Assembly (NCBI RefSeq): GCF_035083965.1
Contig: NC_089722.1
Location: forward strand, 39,665,958 to 39,729,957
Direction of reading: 5' to 3'
Source: Branchiostoma lanceolatum
Taxonomy: Eukaryota; Chordata; Leptocardii; Amphioxiformes; Branchiostomatidae
Length of the DNA stretch: 64,000 bases
Within the stretch, counting starts at the first letter, position 1; each line of letters opens with the position of its first letter. A program made the position numbers and the translations under genes. The notes below the pieces were generated by a model that did no database searches, was not told where the DNA came from, and saw only the letters and a list, made by a program, of their open reading frames with translations. Below, piece after piece: positions 1-8,774 of this stretch.

Positions 1-1135
1 CCCCCAGGGGTTTGATCACGTCGGAGGTCGCGGAACCGACCTCCTTGGCACCCACGTCCTCCCCATTGGGCCGGGAGGAGGGGGCACCATCGTCGGAGGT
101 CGCGGAACCGACCTCCTTGGCACCCACGTCCTCCCCATTGGGCCGGGAGGAGGGGGCACTATCTACCTCCATCTTTCCATCTTCCCCCTCACTATCCCCT
201 GTGTCTTCCCCCATCTGCACCACCTGATTATCTTCCCCATCTCCCCCGACGTCCTCGTCTCCACTGACATCCTCACCATCCTCCCCATCTCCACCGACGT
301 TCTCCTTGGAGGCGTCAGCGGCCAGAGGAGGGGGGTTCTGGGCACCCTTGGAGGTGTCAGCGGTGGGAGGAGGGGGAGGGGCTTTGTTAGCCAGAGGAGT
401 AGCCTGGGGCTTCGACCCCGAAGCCGCTGGTGTCCACTTTGTGGACATTGCAACCATGTTGGCGAATGTTAGCTTGCAGTTCTTTAGCACATGCCCTGCT
501 TGGTTACAGTGCGAGCACTTGACAGCATTTGTGCAATCGTTTGCCAGGTGCCCCAACTCCAAGCACTTGGAGCACTTGATTGCCTTGCAATCGGCCACAA
601 AGTGGTCCTCGCTGCCACACTTGTGGCACATTCTCGGTTGCCCCGAATACTTGAAGGAGACGATGTCCTGTCCAATCCTAACAGTGTTCGGGATGTGACT
701 CCTCAGTGTCATTTTATACTGTCTAGTGCCCGATTTGATCTCGGGGTAGCCCCGGCTAGCACAAGTGAGGAACTTGCCTGCCTCCACTACCCCGTAAGCC
801 TCCAATCGGGACCTGATAAACCCGTCGTCGAGCTCGAGGGGAATCCCGAAAGCCGACACAATGACAATGCCAGCTCCGAACGTTTCCACATCGACCTTCG
901 GGTCCGCCACCAGAGATGGACACGCTTTCTGGAGGTCAGCCCTTGATTTAAAGGTGACCTCGAACGTTCCCTTTTGCTTACGCTGGATCCCCTCCACATG
1001 ATTTTTGGGATCAACACCGTGATGCTGCAGTAACGTGATCACGTCTGCAAACTCATTCTCTGAAGGTTTGAAGAACGTGATTGCTACACTCCTTTGCCTG
1101 GCAAAGGTGCTAAGCTTGGAGTGGGCAGGGGGCAT
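1..1135 (-). CDS. ORF1: LINE ORF1 protein, partial (C-terminus outside window)
   Basis: Nucleic-acid-binding ORF1 protein of the element, cut by the left window edge after about 378 of 560 residues. The visible part has the RRM-like N-terminal region, the three CCHC zinc knuckles (residues 170-220) and the acidic linker with its 24-residue tandem duplication (DNA 19-90 and 91-162). The start is the Met of MPPAHSK, the same as in the complete copy at 12629-14311, where the protein is described in full. Confidence 0.9.
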   Translation of the reverse strand, partial: MPPAHSKLSTFARQRSVAITFFKPSENEFADVITLLQHHGVDPKNHVEGIQRKQKGTFEVTFKSRADLQKACPSLVADPKVDVETFGAGIVIVSAFGIPLELDDGFIRSRLEAYGVVEAGKFLTCASRGYPEIKSGTRQYKMTLRSHIPNTVRIGQDIVSFKYSGQPRMCHKCGSEDHFVADCKAIKCSKCLELGHLANDCTNAVKCSHCNQAGHVLKNCKLTFANMVAMSTKWTPAASGSKPQATPLANKAPPPPPTADTSKGAQNPPPLAADASKENVGGDGEDGEDVSGDEDVGGDGEDNQVVQMGEDTGDSEGEDGKMEVDSAPSSRPNGEDVGAKEVGSATSDDGAPSSRPNGEDVGAKEVGSATSDVIKPLG

Positions 1136-1988
1136 GATGCTCCACGCGTTCTTGTCTAAATGAATCCAAAAAGACGGGTTTAGAACCCTTTAAGACAGTT
1201 AGAAAGGAGATCCGGTTTCCCGGGAACCCCTTTCACAGCCTCCGCCTGGAAGCCCAAAATAACCCGACACCTAGGTATCTGGGTCACCGAGGGTGGCCCG
1301 CTCGCCTTGCCCGAAAACAATACAGACGGGCGATACCAACTCCCCGCGTGTTTGGGGGGGAGGATAGGTACCAAGGTATCTGGGCACCGTAGAAGGCCCA
1401 AAAACAATCAAACTGCAGGGAAAAATTTTCCCAACAAACTCCCCAAGTTTCTCCCGGTTGGCTATAGCCGTATTGGAGATACAGGCGACAGCCGTGTTGG
1501 AGAAACCACAACAACAACGTGGCCGAGAGGACCGTACCACTACCGACCGCCGCTTACGGTGGGGGTGTGGAAAACAAAATCCTCCCAAAACACAACAAAA
1601 TCACAAACTATCTGAACATTAAACGGGTGAATTTGACGGGACGAACCTTCCCTACCTCCAGCTGGAAGGGGAATGTTCTCCGTCCAAGCAGAACGGAGAA
1701 ATCGCCCGTCAAAGTTCGACCGCCAGCCTCTACCCCCGTCAAGCGGAGTGGAGGGCTTCGTGACACCGAACGTAGCCCGAGAGAGGGGTCCGGTGCCAGC
1801 AAAACCGCTCTAACTTCGCCAAATATCAACGCAGAAGCCAAGGAAAACTACCATAACAGACCTGGGAAGCCCAGCAAACCAACTACCTAAACCATGGGCC
1901 TCGGTTCTCGCTCCTACCACCCGAAAATGGCAGAGAAAGCCCCTTCGACCCGGAGCACGATGCAGAAGCGTGGGGACGCTACGCATGC
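1136..1988 (-). other. 5' UTR of LINE copy A
   Basis: This is 853 bp without a credible coding region, equal in sequence to 14312-15164. The structured elements described there are present here at positions 13176 lower. Confidence 0.75.
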
Positions 1989-2003
1989 GATACTACACTT
2001 CTC
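1989..2003 (-). other. U2-derived filler at LINE 5' junction, copy A
   Basis: Twelve bases identical to U2 nucleotides 29-40 (1989-2000) plus three extra bases (2001-2003) lie between the element and the flanking U2 5' fragment. The same 15 bp occur at 15165-15179 and 60279-60293. Confidence 0.85.
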
Positions 2004-2041
2004 TACTACACTTGATCTTAGCCAAAAGGCCGAGAAGCGAT
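2004..2041 (-). pseudogene. U2: U2 snRNA 5' fragment (nt 1-38) beside LINE copy A
   Basis: This is U2 nucleotides 1-38, ending exactly with the branch-point-recognition hexamer GTAGTA (33-38), then the inserted element. The promoter region upstream, on the right in this orientation, is intact, so a U2-initiated transcript would run into the element. The 3' part of this split gene lies outside the window. Confidence 0.93.
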
Positions 2042-2085
2042 AAACCGGTTGAGCTTGACCGCTAGCCCCCCTCCCCCGGGAACGA

Positions 2086-2104
2086 GCCAAGTTCACGTGG
2101 CGAG
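2086..2104 (-). promoter_or_regulatory. candidate proximal sequence element (PSE) of U2
   Basis: On the minus strand CTCGCCACGTGAACTTGGC lies 45-63 bp upstream of U2 +1. It resembles the metazoan snRNA PSE (CTCACC-N-TGA-type start and length) and is at the position expected for it (about -45 to -65). It includes a CACGTG E-box. A G-rich tract lies between it and +1. Every unit has the same site at the same distance, for example 3338-3356, including units whose U2 is split by an element. The assignment rests on position and partial motif match. Confidence 0.5.
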
Positions 2105-2270
2105 CTATGCATCGCAAACAGCTTCAAGCTTGAACATAAAGCAATTAGTGCCCGCACACCTGGCGCGCCTTCTCTCCTTCATAATCTCTTCAATTTGGTT
2201 GACAAACGGAAGCGCTCTACTTTATGTGGACGAACCACGGACTACACCCAAAAACACACATCACGCGCTC

Positions 2271-2300
2271 CTGGCTCGTCCTGGCTCTTCCTGGCTCTGC
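2271..2300. repeat. 10-bp tandem motif, three near-copies
   Basis: CTGGCTCGTC, CTGGCTCTTC and CTGGCTCTGC follow each other directly. The block recurs in every spacer about 230-260 bp upstream of U2 +1, the zone where snRNA genes usually hold their distal enhancer. No octamer (ATGCAAAT) is seen, so a regulatory role is only a suggestion. Confidence 0.45.
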
Positions 2301-2396
2301 CTAATTGGTGCAAAGAAGCGACTACGTCACACCAACGCAGAAAACGGGCTCCTTAGGGTTCAAAGCCGAGCCAAGGGCGGGTAGACAAGACAACAA

Positions 2397-2427
2397 GGCA
2401 ATGTTGTTGTTCGCGAACAGCGTTGCC
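2397..2427. repeat. spacer inverted repeat with 12-bp palindrome
   Basis: Outer arms GGCAA/TTGCC enclose the perfect palindrome TGTTCGCGAACA (2408-2419). It is present in each spacer at the same offset. The function is unknown; it could be a protein-binding dyad or of no consequence. Confidence 0.5.
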
Positions 2428-3103
2428 ATTGTTGTTCGCCAGGAGGCGCGCGCCCGCGGTTCCCTTACATCATTCATCTTCACAGGGCGGGCGGCGTCTG
2501 CTTTTCCCCTTAACTTCGATGCCTGTGGTGGATTTTTCAAGTCCGCCGGACCTTGTCGATTCGGCCTGAAGGTCCGCAAAGGGGAGAGGAAGGTCGCATG
2601 CAGCCAGCCCACTAAATTTACGGAAGGAATTAAAAGGAGCGAGCGAGAAAGCAGCAGCGGTGGGCGAGGCGGCTAGCTGTGCGTGTGTACGTATCTCTCA
2701 TACGTTGATACGAGGCGCGCGGGCGCTTAGATTCCCGATTCCTACGTTTAACATCGAATTACGTCCACATCGCACTGCTTTCGTCAGAATCGAACCACAG
2801 ACAGACGTCCTGGAATTTTCCACTGCCTCTGCGTGCTCTCCCGACCTCTCCCGGCTCTTGGTGGCGCTGTTGCTTGCTCCAGTTCCAGTCTGAAAGTAGA
2901 AGAAAGATAAAATGCGAAAATTAAACATGTACAGTAGAGTTGGGGGATGTGAGAGCTATAAACGCAGTAAGGTTCAGTATATATACTCGTAACACGTATG
3001 CACATACTTCAAACGAGTACAGACTGCTGATAAATCCACATTGCTGGATTGCTGGGCCAGTTTGGTGGTTTGTGTATGTGTGCAACTTATTTTGGATTTG
3101 TAA

Positions 3104-3293
3104 GGGGATGGACCGAATCTCAGAAGTACTGCAATACTGAGCCGATCCGCGGTCAGGACGGAGCAAGCTCCTAGTCCATGACCAAAGTCAAAAAATCAAT
3201 TTAATCTAGATTCCCCGATGGGGAATGTATCAGAGATTAAACTGATAAGAACAGATACTACACTTGATCTTAGCCAAAAGGCCGAGAAGCGAT
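3104..3293 (-). ncRNA. U2: U2 small nuclear RNA
   Basis: U2 snRNA forms the spliceosomal U2 snRNP that pairs with the intron branch point. The 190 nt show the 5' stem-loop I, the universal core with branch-point-recognition GTAGTA at 33-38, the stem-IIa arms (ATCAG at 49-53 with CTGAT at 61-65), a GC stem IIb, the Sm site ATTTTTTG (98-105), stem III with AGGAGCTTGCTCC, and stem-loop IV with the TATTGCAGTAC loop for U2A'/U2B''. The 5' end is set by ATCGCTTCTC and the 3' end by homology (CCATCCCC). Stem IIb and the region after it differ from the vertebrate sequence, which argues for an invertebrate host. A PSE candidate lies upstream at 3338-3356. Confidence 0.97.
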
Positions 3294-4355
3294 AAACCGG
3301 TTGAGCTTGACCGCTAGCCCCCCTCCCCCGGGAACGAGCCAAGTTCACGTGGCGAGCTATGCATCGCAAACAGCTTCAAGCTTGAACATAAAGCAATTAG
3401 TGCCCGCACACCTGGCGCGCCTTCTCTCCTTCATAATCTCTTCAATTTGGTTGACAAACGGAAGCGCTCTACTTTATGTGGACGAACCACGGACTACACC
3501 CAAAAACACACATCACGCGCTCCTGGCTCGTCCTGGCTCTTCCTGGCTCTGCCTAATTGGTGCAAAGAAGCGACTACGTCACACCAACGCAGAAAACGGG
3601 CTCCTTAGGGTTCAAAGCCGAGCCAAGGGCGGGTAGACAAGACAACAAGGCAATGTTGTTGTTCGCGAACAGCGTTGCCATTGTTGTTCGCCAGGAGGCG
3701 CGCGCCCGCGGTTCCCTTACATCATTCATCTTCACAGGGCGGGCGGCGTCTGCTTTTCCCCTTAACTTCGATGCCTGTGGTGGATTTTTCAAGTCCGCCG
3801 GACCTTGTCGATTCGGCCTGAAGGTCCGCAAAGGGGAGAGGAAGGTCGCATGCAGCCAGCCCACTAAATTTACGGAAGGAATTAAAAGGAGCGAGCGAGA
3901 AAGCAGCAGCGGTGGGCGAGGCGGCTAGCTGTGCGTGTGTACGTATCTCTCATACGTTGATACGAGGCGCGCGGGCGCTTAGATTCCCGATTCCTACGTT
4001 TAACATCGAATTACGTCCACATCGCACTGCTTTCGTCAGAATCGAACCACAGACAGACGTCCTGGAATTTTCCACTGCCTCTGCGTGCTCTCCCGACCTC
4101 TCCCGGCTCTTGGTGGCGCTGTTGCTTGCTCCAGTTCCAGTCTGAAAGTAGAAGAAAGATAAAATGCGAAAATTAAACATGTACAGTAGAGTTGGGGGAT
4201 GTGAGAGCTATAAACGCAGTAAGGTTCAGTATATATACTCGTAACACGTATGCACATACTTCAAACGAGTACAGACTGCTGATAAATCCACATTGCTGGA
4301 TTGCTGGGCCAGTTTGGTGGTTTGTGTATGTGTGCAACTTATTTTGGATTTGTAA

Positions 4356-4545
4356 GGGGATGGACCGAATCTCAGAAGTACTGCAATACTGAGCCGATCC
4401 GCGGTCAGGACGGAGCAAGCTCCTAGTCCATGACCAAAGTCAAAAAATCAATTTAATCTAGATTCCCCGATGGGGAATGTATCAGAGATTAAACTGATAA
4501 GAACAGATACTACACTTGATCTTAGCCAAAAGGCCGAGAAGCGAT
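4356..4545 (-). ncRNA. U2: U2 small nuclear RNA
   Basis: Uninterrupted 190-nt copy with all core motifs, second intact gene of segment 1. Exactly 1252 bp separate it from its neighbours. Confidence 0.97.
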
Positions 4546-5607
4546 AAACCGGTTGAGCTTGACCGCTAGCCCCCCTCCCCCGGGAACGAGCCAAGTTCAC
4601 GTGGCGAGCTATGCATCGCAAACAGCTTCAAGCTTGAACATAAAGCAATTAGTGCCCGCACACCTGGCGCGCCTTCTCTCCTTCATAATCTCTTCAATTT
4701 GGTTGACAAACGGAAGCGCTCTACTTTATGTGGACGAACCACGGACTACACCCAAAAACACACATCACGCGCTCCTGGCTCGTCCTGGCTCTTCCTGGCT
4801 CTGCCTAATTGGTGCAAAGAAGCGACTACGTCACACCAACGCAGAAAACGGGCTCCTTAGGGTTCAAAGCCGAGCCAAGGGCGGGTAGACAAGACAACAA
4901 GGCAATGTTGTTGTTCGCGAACAGCGTTGCCATTGTTGTTCGCCAGGAGGCGCGCGCCCGCGGTTCCCTTACATCATTCATCTTCACAGGGCGGGCGGCG
5001 TCTGCTTTTCCCCTTAACTTCGATGCCTGTGGTGGATTTTTCAAGTCCGCCGGACCTTGTCGATTCGGCCTGAAGGTCCGCAAAGGGGAGAGGAAGGTCG
5101 CATGCAGCCAGCCCACTAAATTTACGGAAGGAATTAAAAGGAGCGAGCGAGAAAGCAGCAGCGGTGGGCGAGGCGGCTAGCTGTGCGTGTGTACGTATCT
5201 CTCATACGTTGATACGAGGCGCGCGGGCGCTTAGATTCCCGATTCCTACGTTTAACATCGAATTACGTCCACATCGCACTGCTTTCGTCAGAATCGAACC
5301 ACAGACAGACGTCCTGGAATTTTCCACTGCCTCTGCGTGCTCTCCCGACCTCTCCCGGCTCTTGGTGGCGCTGTTGCTTGCTCCAGTTCCAGTCTGAAAG
5401 TAGAAGAAAGATAAAATGCGAAAATTAAACATGTACAGTAGAGTTGGGGGATGTGAGAGCTATAAACGCAGTAAGGTTCAGTATATATACTCGTAACACG
5501 TATGCACATACTTCAAACGAGTACAGACTGCTGATAAATCCACATTGCTGGATTGCTGGGCCAGTTTGGTGGTTTGTGTATGTGTGCAACTTATTTTGGA
5601 TTTGTAA

Positions 5608-5797
5608 GGGGATGGACCGAATCTCAGAAGTACTGCAATACTGAGCCGATCCGCGGTCAGGACGGAGCAAGCTCCTAGTCCATGACCAAAGTCAAAAAAT
5701 CAATTTAATCTAGATTCCCCGATGGGGAATGTATCAGAGATTAAACTGATAAGAACAGATACTACACTTGATCTTAGCCAAAAGGCCGAGAAGCGAT
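5608..5797 (-). ncRNA. U2: U2 small nuclear RNA
   Basis: Uninterrupted copy, the last intact gene before the composite LINE insertion at 7016. Confidence 0.97.
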
Positions 5798-6859
5798 AAA
5801 CCGGTTGAGCTTGACCGCTAGCCCCCCTCCCCCGGGAACGAGCCAAGTTCACGTGGCGAGCTATGCATCGCAAACAGCTTCAAGCTTGAACATAAAGCAA
5901 TTAGTGCCCGCACACCTGGCGCGCCTTCTCTCCTTCATAATCTCTTCAATTTGGTTGACAAACGGAAGCGCTCTACTTTATGTGGACGAACCACGGACTA
6001 CACCCAAAAACACACATCACGCGCTCCTGGCTCGTCCTGGCTCTTCCTGGCTCTGCCTAATTGGTGCAAAGAAGCGACTACGTCACACCAACGCAGAAAA
6101 CGGGCTCCTTAGGGTTCAAAGCCGAGCCAAGGGCGGGTAGACAAGACAACAAGGCAATGTTGTTGTTCGCGAACAGCGTTGCCATTGTTGTTCGCCAGGA
6201 GGCGCGCGCCCGCGGTTCCCTTACATCATTCATCTTCACAGGGCGGGCGGCGTCTGCTTTTCCCCTTAACTTCGATGCCTGTGGTGGATTTTTCAAGTCC
6301 GCCGGACCTTGTCGATTCGGCCTGAAGGTCCGCAAAGGGGAGAGGAAGGTCGCATGCAGCCAGCCCACTAAATTTACGGAAGGAATTAAAAGGAGCGAGC
6401 GAGAAAGCAGCAGCGGTGGGCGAGGCGGCTAGCTGTGCGTGTGTACGTATCTCTCATACGTTGATACGAGGCGCGCGGGCGCTTAGATTCCCGATTCCTA
6501 CGTTTAACATCGAATTACGTCCACATCGCACTGCTTTCGTCAGAATCGAACCACAGACAGACGTCCTGGAATTTTCCACTGCCTCTGCGTGCTCTCCCGA
6601 CCTCTCCCGGCTCTTGGTGGCGCTGTTGCTTGCTCCAGTTCCAGTCTGAAAGTAGAAGAAAGATAAAATGCGAAAATTAAACATGTACAGTAGAGTTGGG
6701 GGATGTGAGAGCTATAAACGCAGTAAGGTTCAGTATATATACTCGTAACACGTATGCACATACTTCAAACGAGTACAGACTGCTGATAAATCCACATTGC
6801 TGGATTGCTGGGCCAGTTTGGTGGTTTGTGTATGTGTGCAACTTATTTTGGATTTGTAA

Positions 6860-7015
6860 GGGGATGGACCGAATCTCAGAAGTACTGCAATACTGAGCCG
6901 ATCCGCGGTCAGGACGGAGCAAGCTCCTAGTCCATGACCAAAGTCAAAAAATCAATTTAATCTAGATTCCCCGATGGGGAATGTATCAGAGATTAAACTG
7001 ATAAGAACAGATACT
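6860..7015 (-). pseudogene. U2: U2 snRNA 3' fragment (nt 35-190) beside composite LINE
   Basis: U2 nucleotides 35-190 downstream, in U2 sense, of the inserted elements. The 5' part, nucleotides 1-38, is 8.2 kb away at 15180-15217. Nucleotides 35-38 (AGTA) are present on both sides, a 4-bp target-site duplication. The gene cannot give a normal U2. Confidence 0.95.
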
Positions 7016-7018
7016 CTT

Positions 7019-7046
7019 TTGAAGTATTTATACTGAATCACTTCAA
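7019..7046 (-). other. 3'-terminal hairpin of LINE RNA
   Basis: Arms TTGAAGT (7019-7025) and ACTTCAA (7040-7046) form a perfect 7-bp stem, with a 14-nt loop, three bases from the element's 3' end. There is no poly(A) tail. This suits a target-specific LINE whose reverse transcriptase recognises a structured 3' UTR. It is present in all copies and both families. Confidence 0.6.
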
Positions 7047-7056
7047 GTATCACTTA

Positions 7057-7183
7057 GTTCTCATCTTGTTTACGCAGCCTTAAGGCGCTCATATCCACTG
7101 ATACACTCTAGATCAAATTGACTTTCACAGATCGGCTCAGCATTGCTGCACTTCATCCCACCCACCACTCTCGGTCCATCCCC
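7057..7183 (-). other. antisense U2-like segment in LINE 3' UTR
   Basis: Read on the plus strand, opposite to the element, five collinear blocks match U2. They are 7057-7065 with U2 42-50 (8/9), 7098-7105 with 61-68 (8/8), 7107-7121 with 84-98 (14/15), 7130-7154 with 147-171 (22/25) and 7171-7183 with 178-190 (13/13). U2 stem IIb and the Sm/stem III region are missing between blocks. The element RNA thus contains a degenerate complement of U2. Order, spacing and match quality make chance very unlikely. The same segment is in every element here, including family 2. Confidence 0.85.
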
Positions 7184-7245
7184 AGACACTATGTAATATT
7201 TTTGGGTTTTGTATTTTATAATTTTTTTGGGTTTTCTATTTTTGA

Positions 7246-7273
7246 CCTAGCCAACTAAGACAGAGTGGCTAGG
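7246..7273 (-). other. conserved 8-bp hairpin in LINE 3' UTR
   Basis: Arms CCTAGCCA and TGGCTAGG close a 12-nt loop. In family 2 (16666-16693) the arms are CCTAGCCG and CGGCTAGG, so one base pair changed on both sides. This single covariation supports a real RNA stem. Confidence 0.65.
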
Positions 7274-7337
7274 CCTACAACTACTCTTGAGTACATGCGA
7301 GATTGCTCCAAATAGAGCCAAACAAACAATAAAACAT

Positions 7338-8774
7338 TCAAAACTTAAGGGTCACGTGGGCAACATCGATGTCAGCCCACGAGTGACCATCAGCCCAGGT
7401 ATCGTAGAAATTCCCAGGCCCCAAACGAGCAAACTCGAAATTCAGCCTATCTCGCAAAGCTTTCGCCAACGCCTCGCACACATTCGCACCAGAAGATTGT
7501 CTGTCTTCAAAGACAGCCTCACAGCGGGAGCGCCAGATACTGGACTTTGCCATACTACTGATCACTTCCAAAACCTTGCGAGTTTGGGCTGGGACGCCCT
7601 GGGGGACAATGCCATACAACGCAAAGGTTCTGGACACCTGAAAGTTTCTGCACAGGTACTTGTGGGCAGTGGCCTCCACCCACAACCAAACCTCCGCGGC
7701 CACTGGACAGTCCCAGAACAGATGACCCACGCACTCCGGCTGTGAGCAACCCCTCCTGGGACATGTACTGCTAGGGAGATAGCCCCGCCAAGAATTTAAC
7801 TTCAACCTCGTCTTCAGCGAATTGTGAGCCGTGTGCCAGGCAATCATTCTATCCCACTTGAAGACAAGGGGATTGTGGATGACCTTCCACACTCTGTCCC
7901 AATCTACCTGAGGGTTTAACTGAACACATCTTGGCGGGGAACTTGCCTGTTCTGAAAGATACCTGTACAGAGAAGCTGTAGTACAAGCCTTCCATTCTGC
8001 AGAGCCCTCGATGTCAGAGAGGGAGAGGTACTGGGAAATGGCTTCATAATGGGGCGGACGATCCAACGAGTGAGGCGAGGAGTTGCACCACGTCGTCGGA
8101 TCAATCCTCCTGAGCTCGACCCCAAGCCAATACTTACAGAAGCAGCTACAAGGGTGCTGTGGGTCGGTGAAGACCTTCCTCACAGTCTTTAACATTAAGG
8201 CCTTTGCCTTCAAGGGGATGGAGACAAGGCCAACTCCACCCTGCTCTTTGGGCAAGAGCAGGGTCTGCCTTTTGACAAGTTCCGTCTTACCATCCCACAA
8301 GAACCCGAACATTGCCTTCTCCAACCGACTTCGAACCGAAGCCGGAAGGGGATAGACCGGCGCTGTATACCACAGCGTGGCGGCCGCTAAAGAATTTACT
8401 ACTAAGGCCTTCCCCAACAGGGTGAGCTTCCTCCCGCTCCACTGGTCCAACTTGGCCTTGAATTTGGCAAACCGTTGGAGCCACGCCTCCTCAGCGAGCG
8501 GGACGTTGCCAATCGGTGTCTGAAGCAGTTTCAGTGACACCGAGTTCCAGCACTTGATCGGATACGGCTGGTCGGGCCTTCCCTTCCAGCCACCAAGCCA
8601 CAACGCCTCTGTCTTCCCCATGTTAAGTTTGGACCCTGTGCCAGATTCAAACTTAGATATTAAGGAGAAGGTGCGATCAATGGAGAGATCGTCTGTCAGG
8701 ACGACAGTGTTGTCGTCCGCATATTGCACTATCTTGGTGTCCCTGCCCGAGCCCCCAGGGAGGTGCACTCCCTT
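7338..8774 (-). pseudogene. LINE ORF2 C-terminal fragment (residues 680-1157)
   Basis: Open from the truncation point to the normal ORF2 stop, encoding the equivalent of ORF2 residues 680-1157. It includes YADD, the thumb and the C-terminal CCHC finger, but has no endonuclease and lacks the N-terminal half of the reverse transcriptase. It has no start of its own. The reading frame is undamaged, which points to a young insertion. Confidence 0.9.

Larger units (their letters stand above)
1..1988 (-). mobile_element. Keno-like LINE, family 1, copy A (3' part outside window)
   Basis: This is the 5' part of a family-1 U2-specific LINE; the rest lies left of the window. It holds the N-terminal two thirds of ORF1 and the whole 5' UTR. 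Read by eye it is the same sequence as the complete copy at 8779-15179, shifted by 13176 bp, including the unusual 5' junction at 1989-2003. The shared junction shows that the two copies descend from one insertion event by duplication of array units. Whether a truncated copy also sits behind it, as in the other two composites, cannot be seen. Confidence 0.93.
2042..3103. other. U2 intergenic spacer (representative unit)
   Basis: Spacer between two U2 genes; the other spacers are copies. From right to left in U2 sense it contains a possible 3'-end signal region just after U2, an A/T-rich stretch with TATATATA (near 2980), a GC-rich middle, a 31-bp inverted repeat (2397-2427) around the 12-bp palindrome TGTTCGCGAACA (2408-2419), three near-copies of a 10-bp CTGGCTCNNC motif (2271-2300), and the U2 promoter next to the following gene. 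No canonical 3' box (GTTT-AAARNNAGA) is clear. The stretch AAAATAAG, about 13 bp after U2, is only a weak candidate. Confidence 0.8.
2042..7015 (-). repeat. U2 snRNA tandem array, segment 1 (1252-bp units)
   Basis: Head-to-tail 1252-bp units, each a 190-nt U2 gene plus a 1062-bp spacer. Three uninterrupted U2 genes lie here, and a fourth is split at 7015. The spacing is exact and I saw no base differences between units. The spacers hold no recognisable second RNA gene: I looked for U1, U5, U6 and 5S signatures and found none. Short open frames on both strands repeat in every unit and are not believable genes. Confidence 0.97.
7016..8774 (-). mobile_element. Keno-like LINE, family 1, 5'-truncated copy
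   Basis: A 1759-bp 5'-truncated family-1 element consisting of the 3' UTR (7016-7337) and the C-terminal part of ORF2. The same copy occurs alone at 26580-28338 and again in a composite at 52130-53888. It is about 99% identical to the matching part of the complete copy, with four amino-acid differences in 478. The truncation point shares TA with U2 nucleotides 37-38, a 2-bp microhomology typical of 5'-truncated LINE insertions. AGTA flanks both sides (7012-7015 and 8775-8778). Confidence 0.95.

Noticed and set aside
2049-2676. Open frames of 111 and 123 codons on the plus strand of each spacer, and similar ones on the minus strand
   Set aside because: They overlap each other on both strands, start with non-ATG codons or inside promoter sequence, recur only because the units are copies, and show no domain or coding bias.
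3078-3103. Canonical snRNA 3' box downstream of U2
   Set aside because: Only AAAATAAG-like partial similarity; it does not fit GTTT-N-AAARNNAGA well enough to annotate.
2042-3103. Second small RNA gene (U1, U5, U6, 5S or tRNA) in the spacer
   Set aside because: No diagnostic 5' ends, Sm site, A/B boxes or Pol III terminators with the right spacing were found.
2042-6859. CRISPR array or satellite DNA
   Set aside because: The repeats are 1252-bp gene-containing units with clear U2 genes, not short repeats with unique spacers nor a non-genic satellite.
7020-7046. The terminal 7-bp stem as an inverted terminal repeat of a transposon
   Set aside because: Both arms are within 30 bp at one end of the element and nothing matches at the other end, so it is an RNA hairpin candidate.
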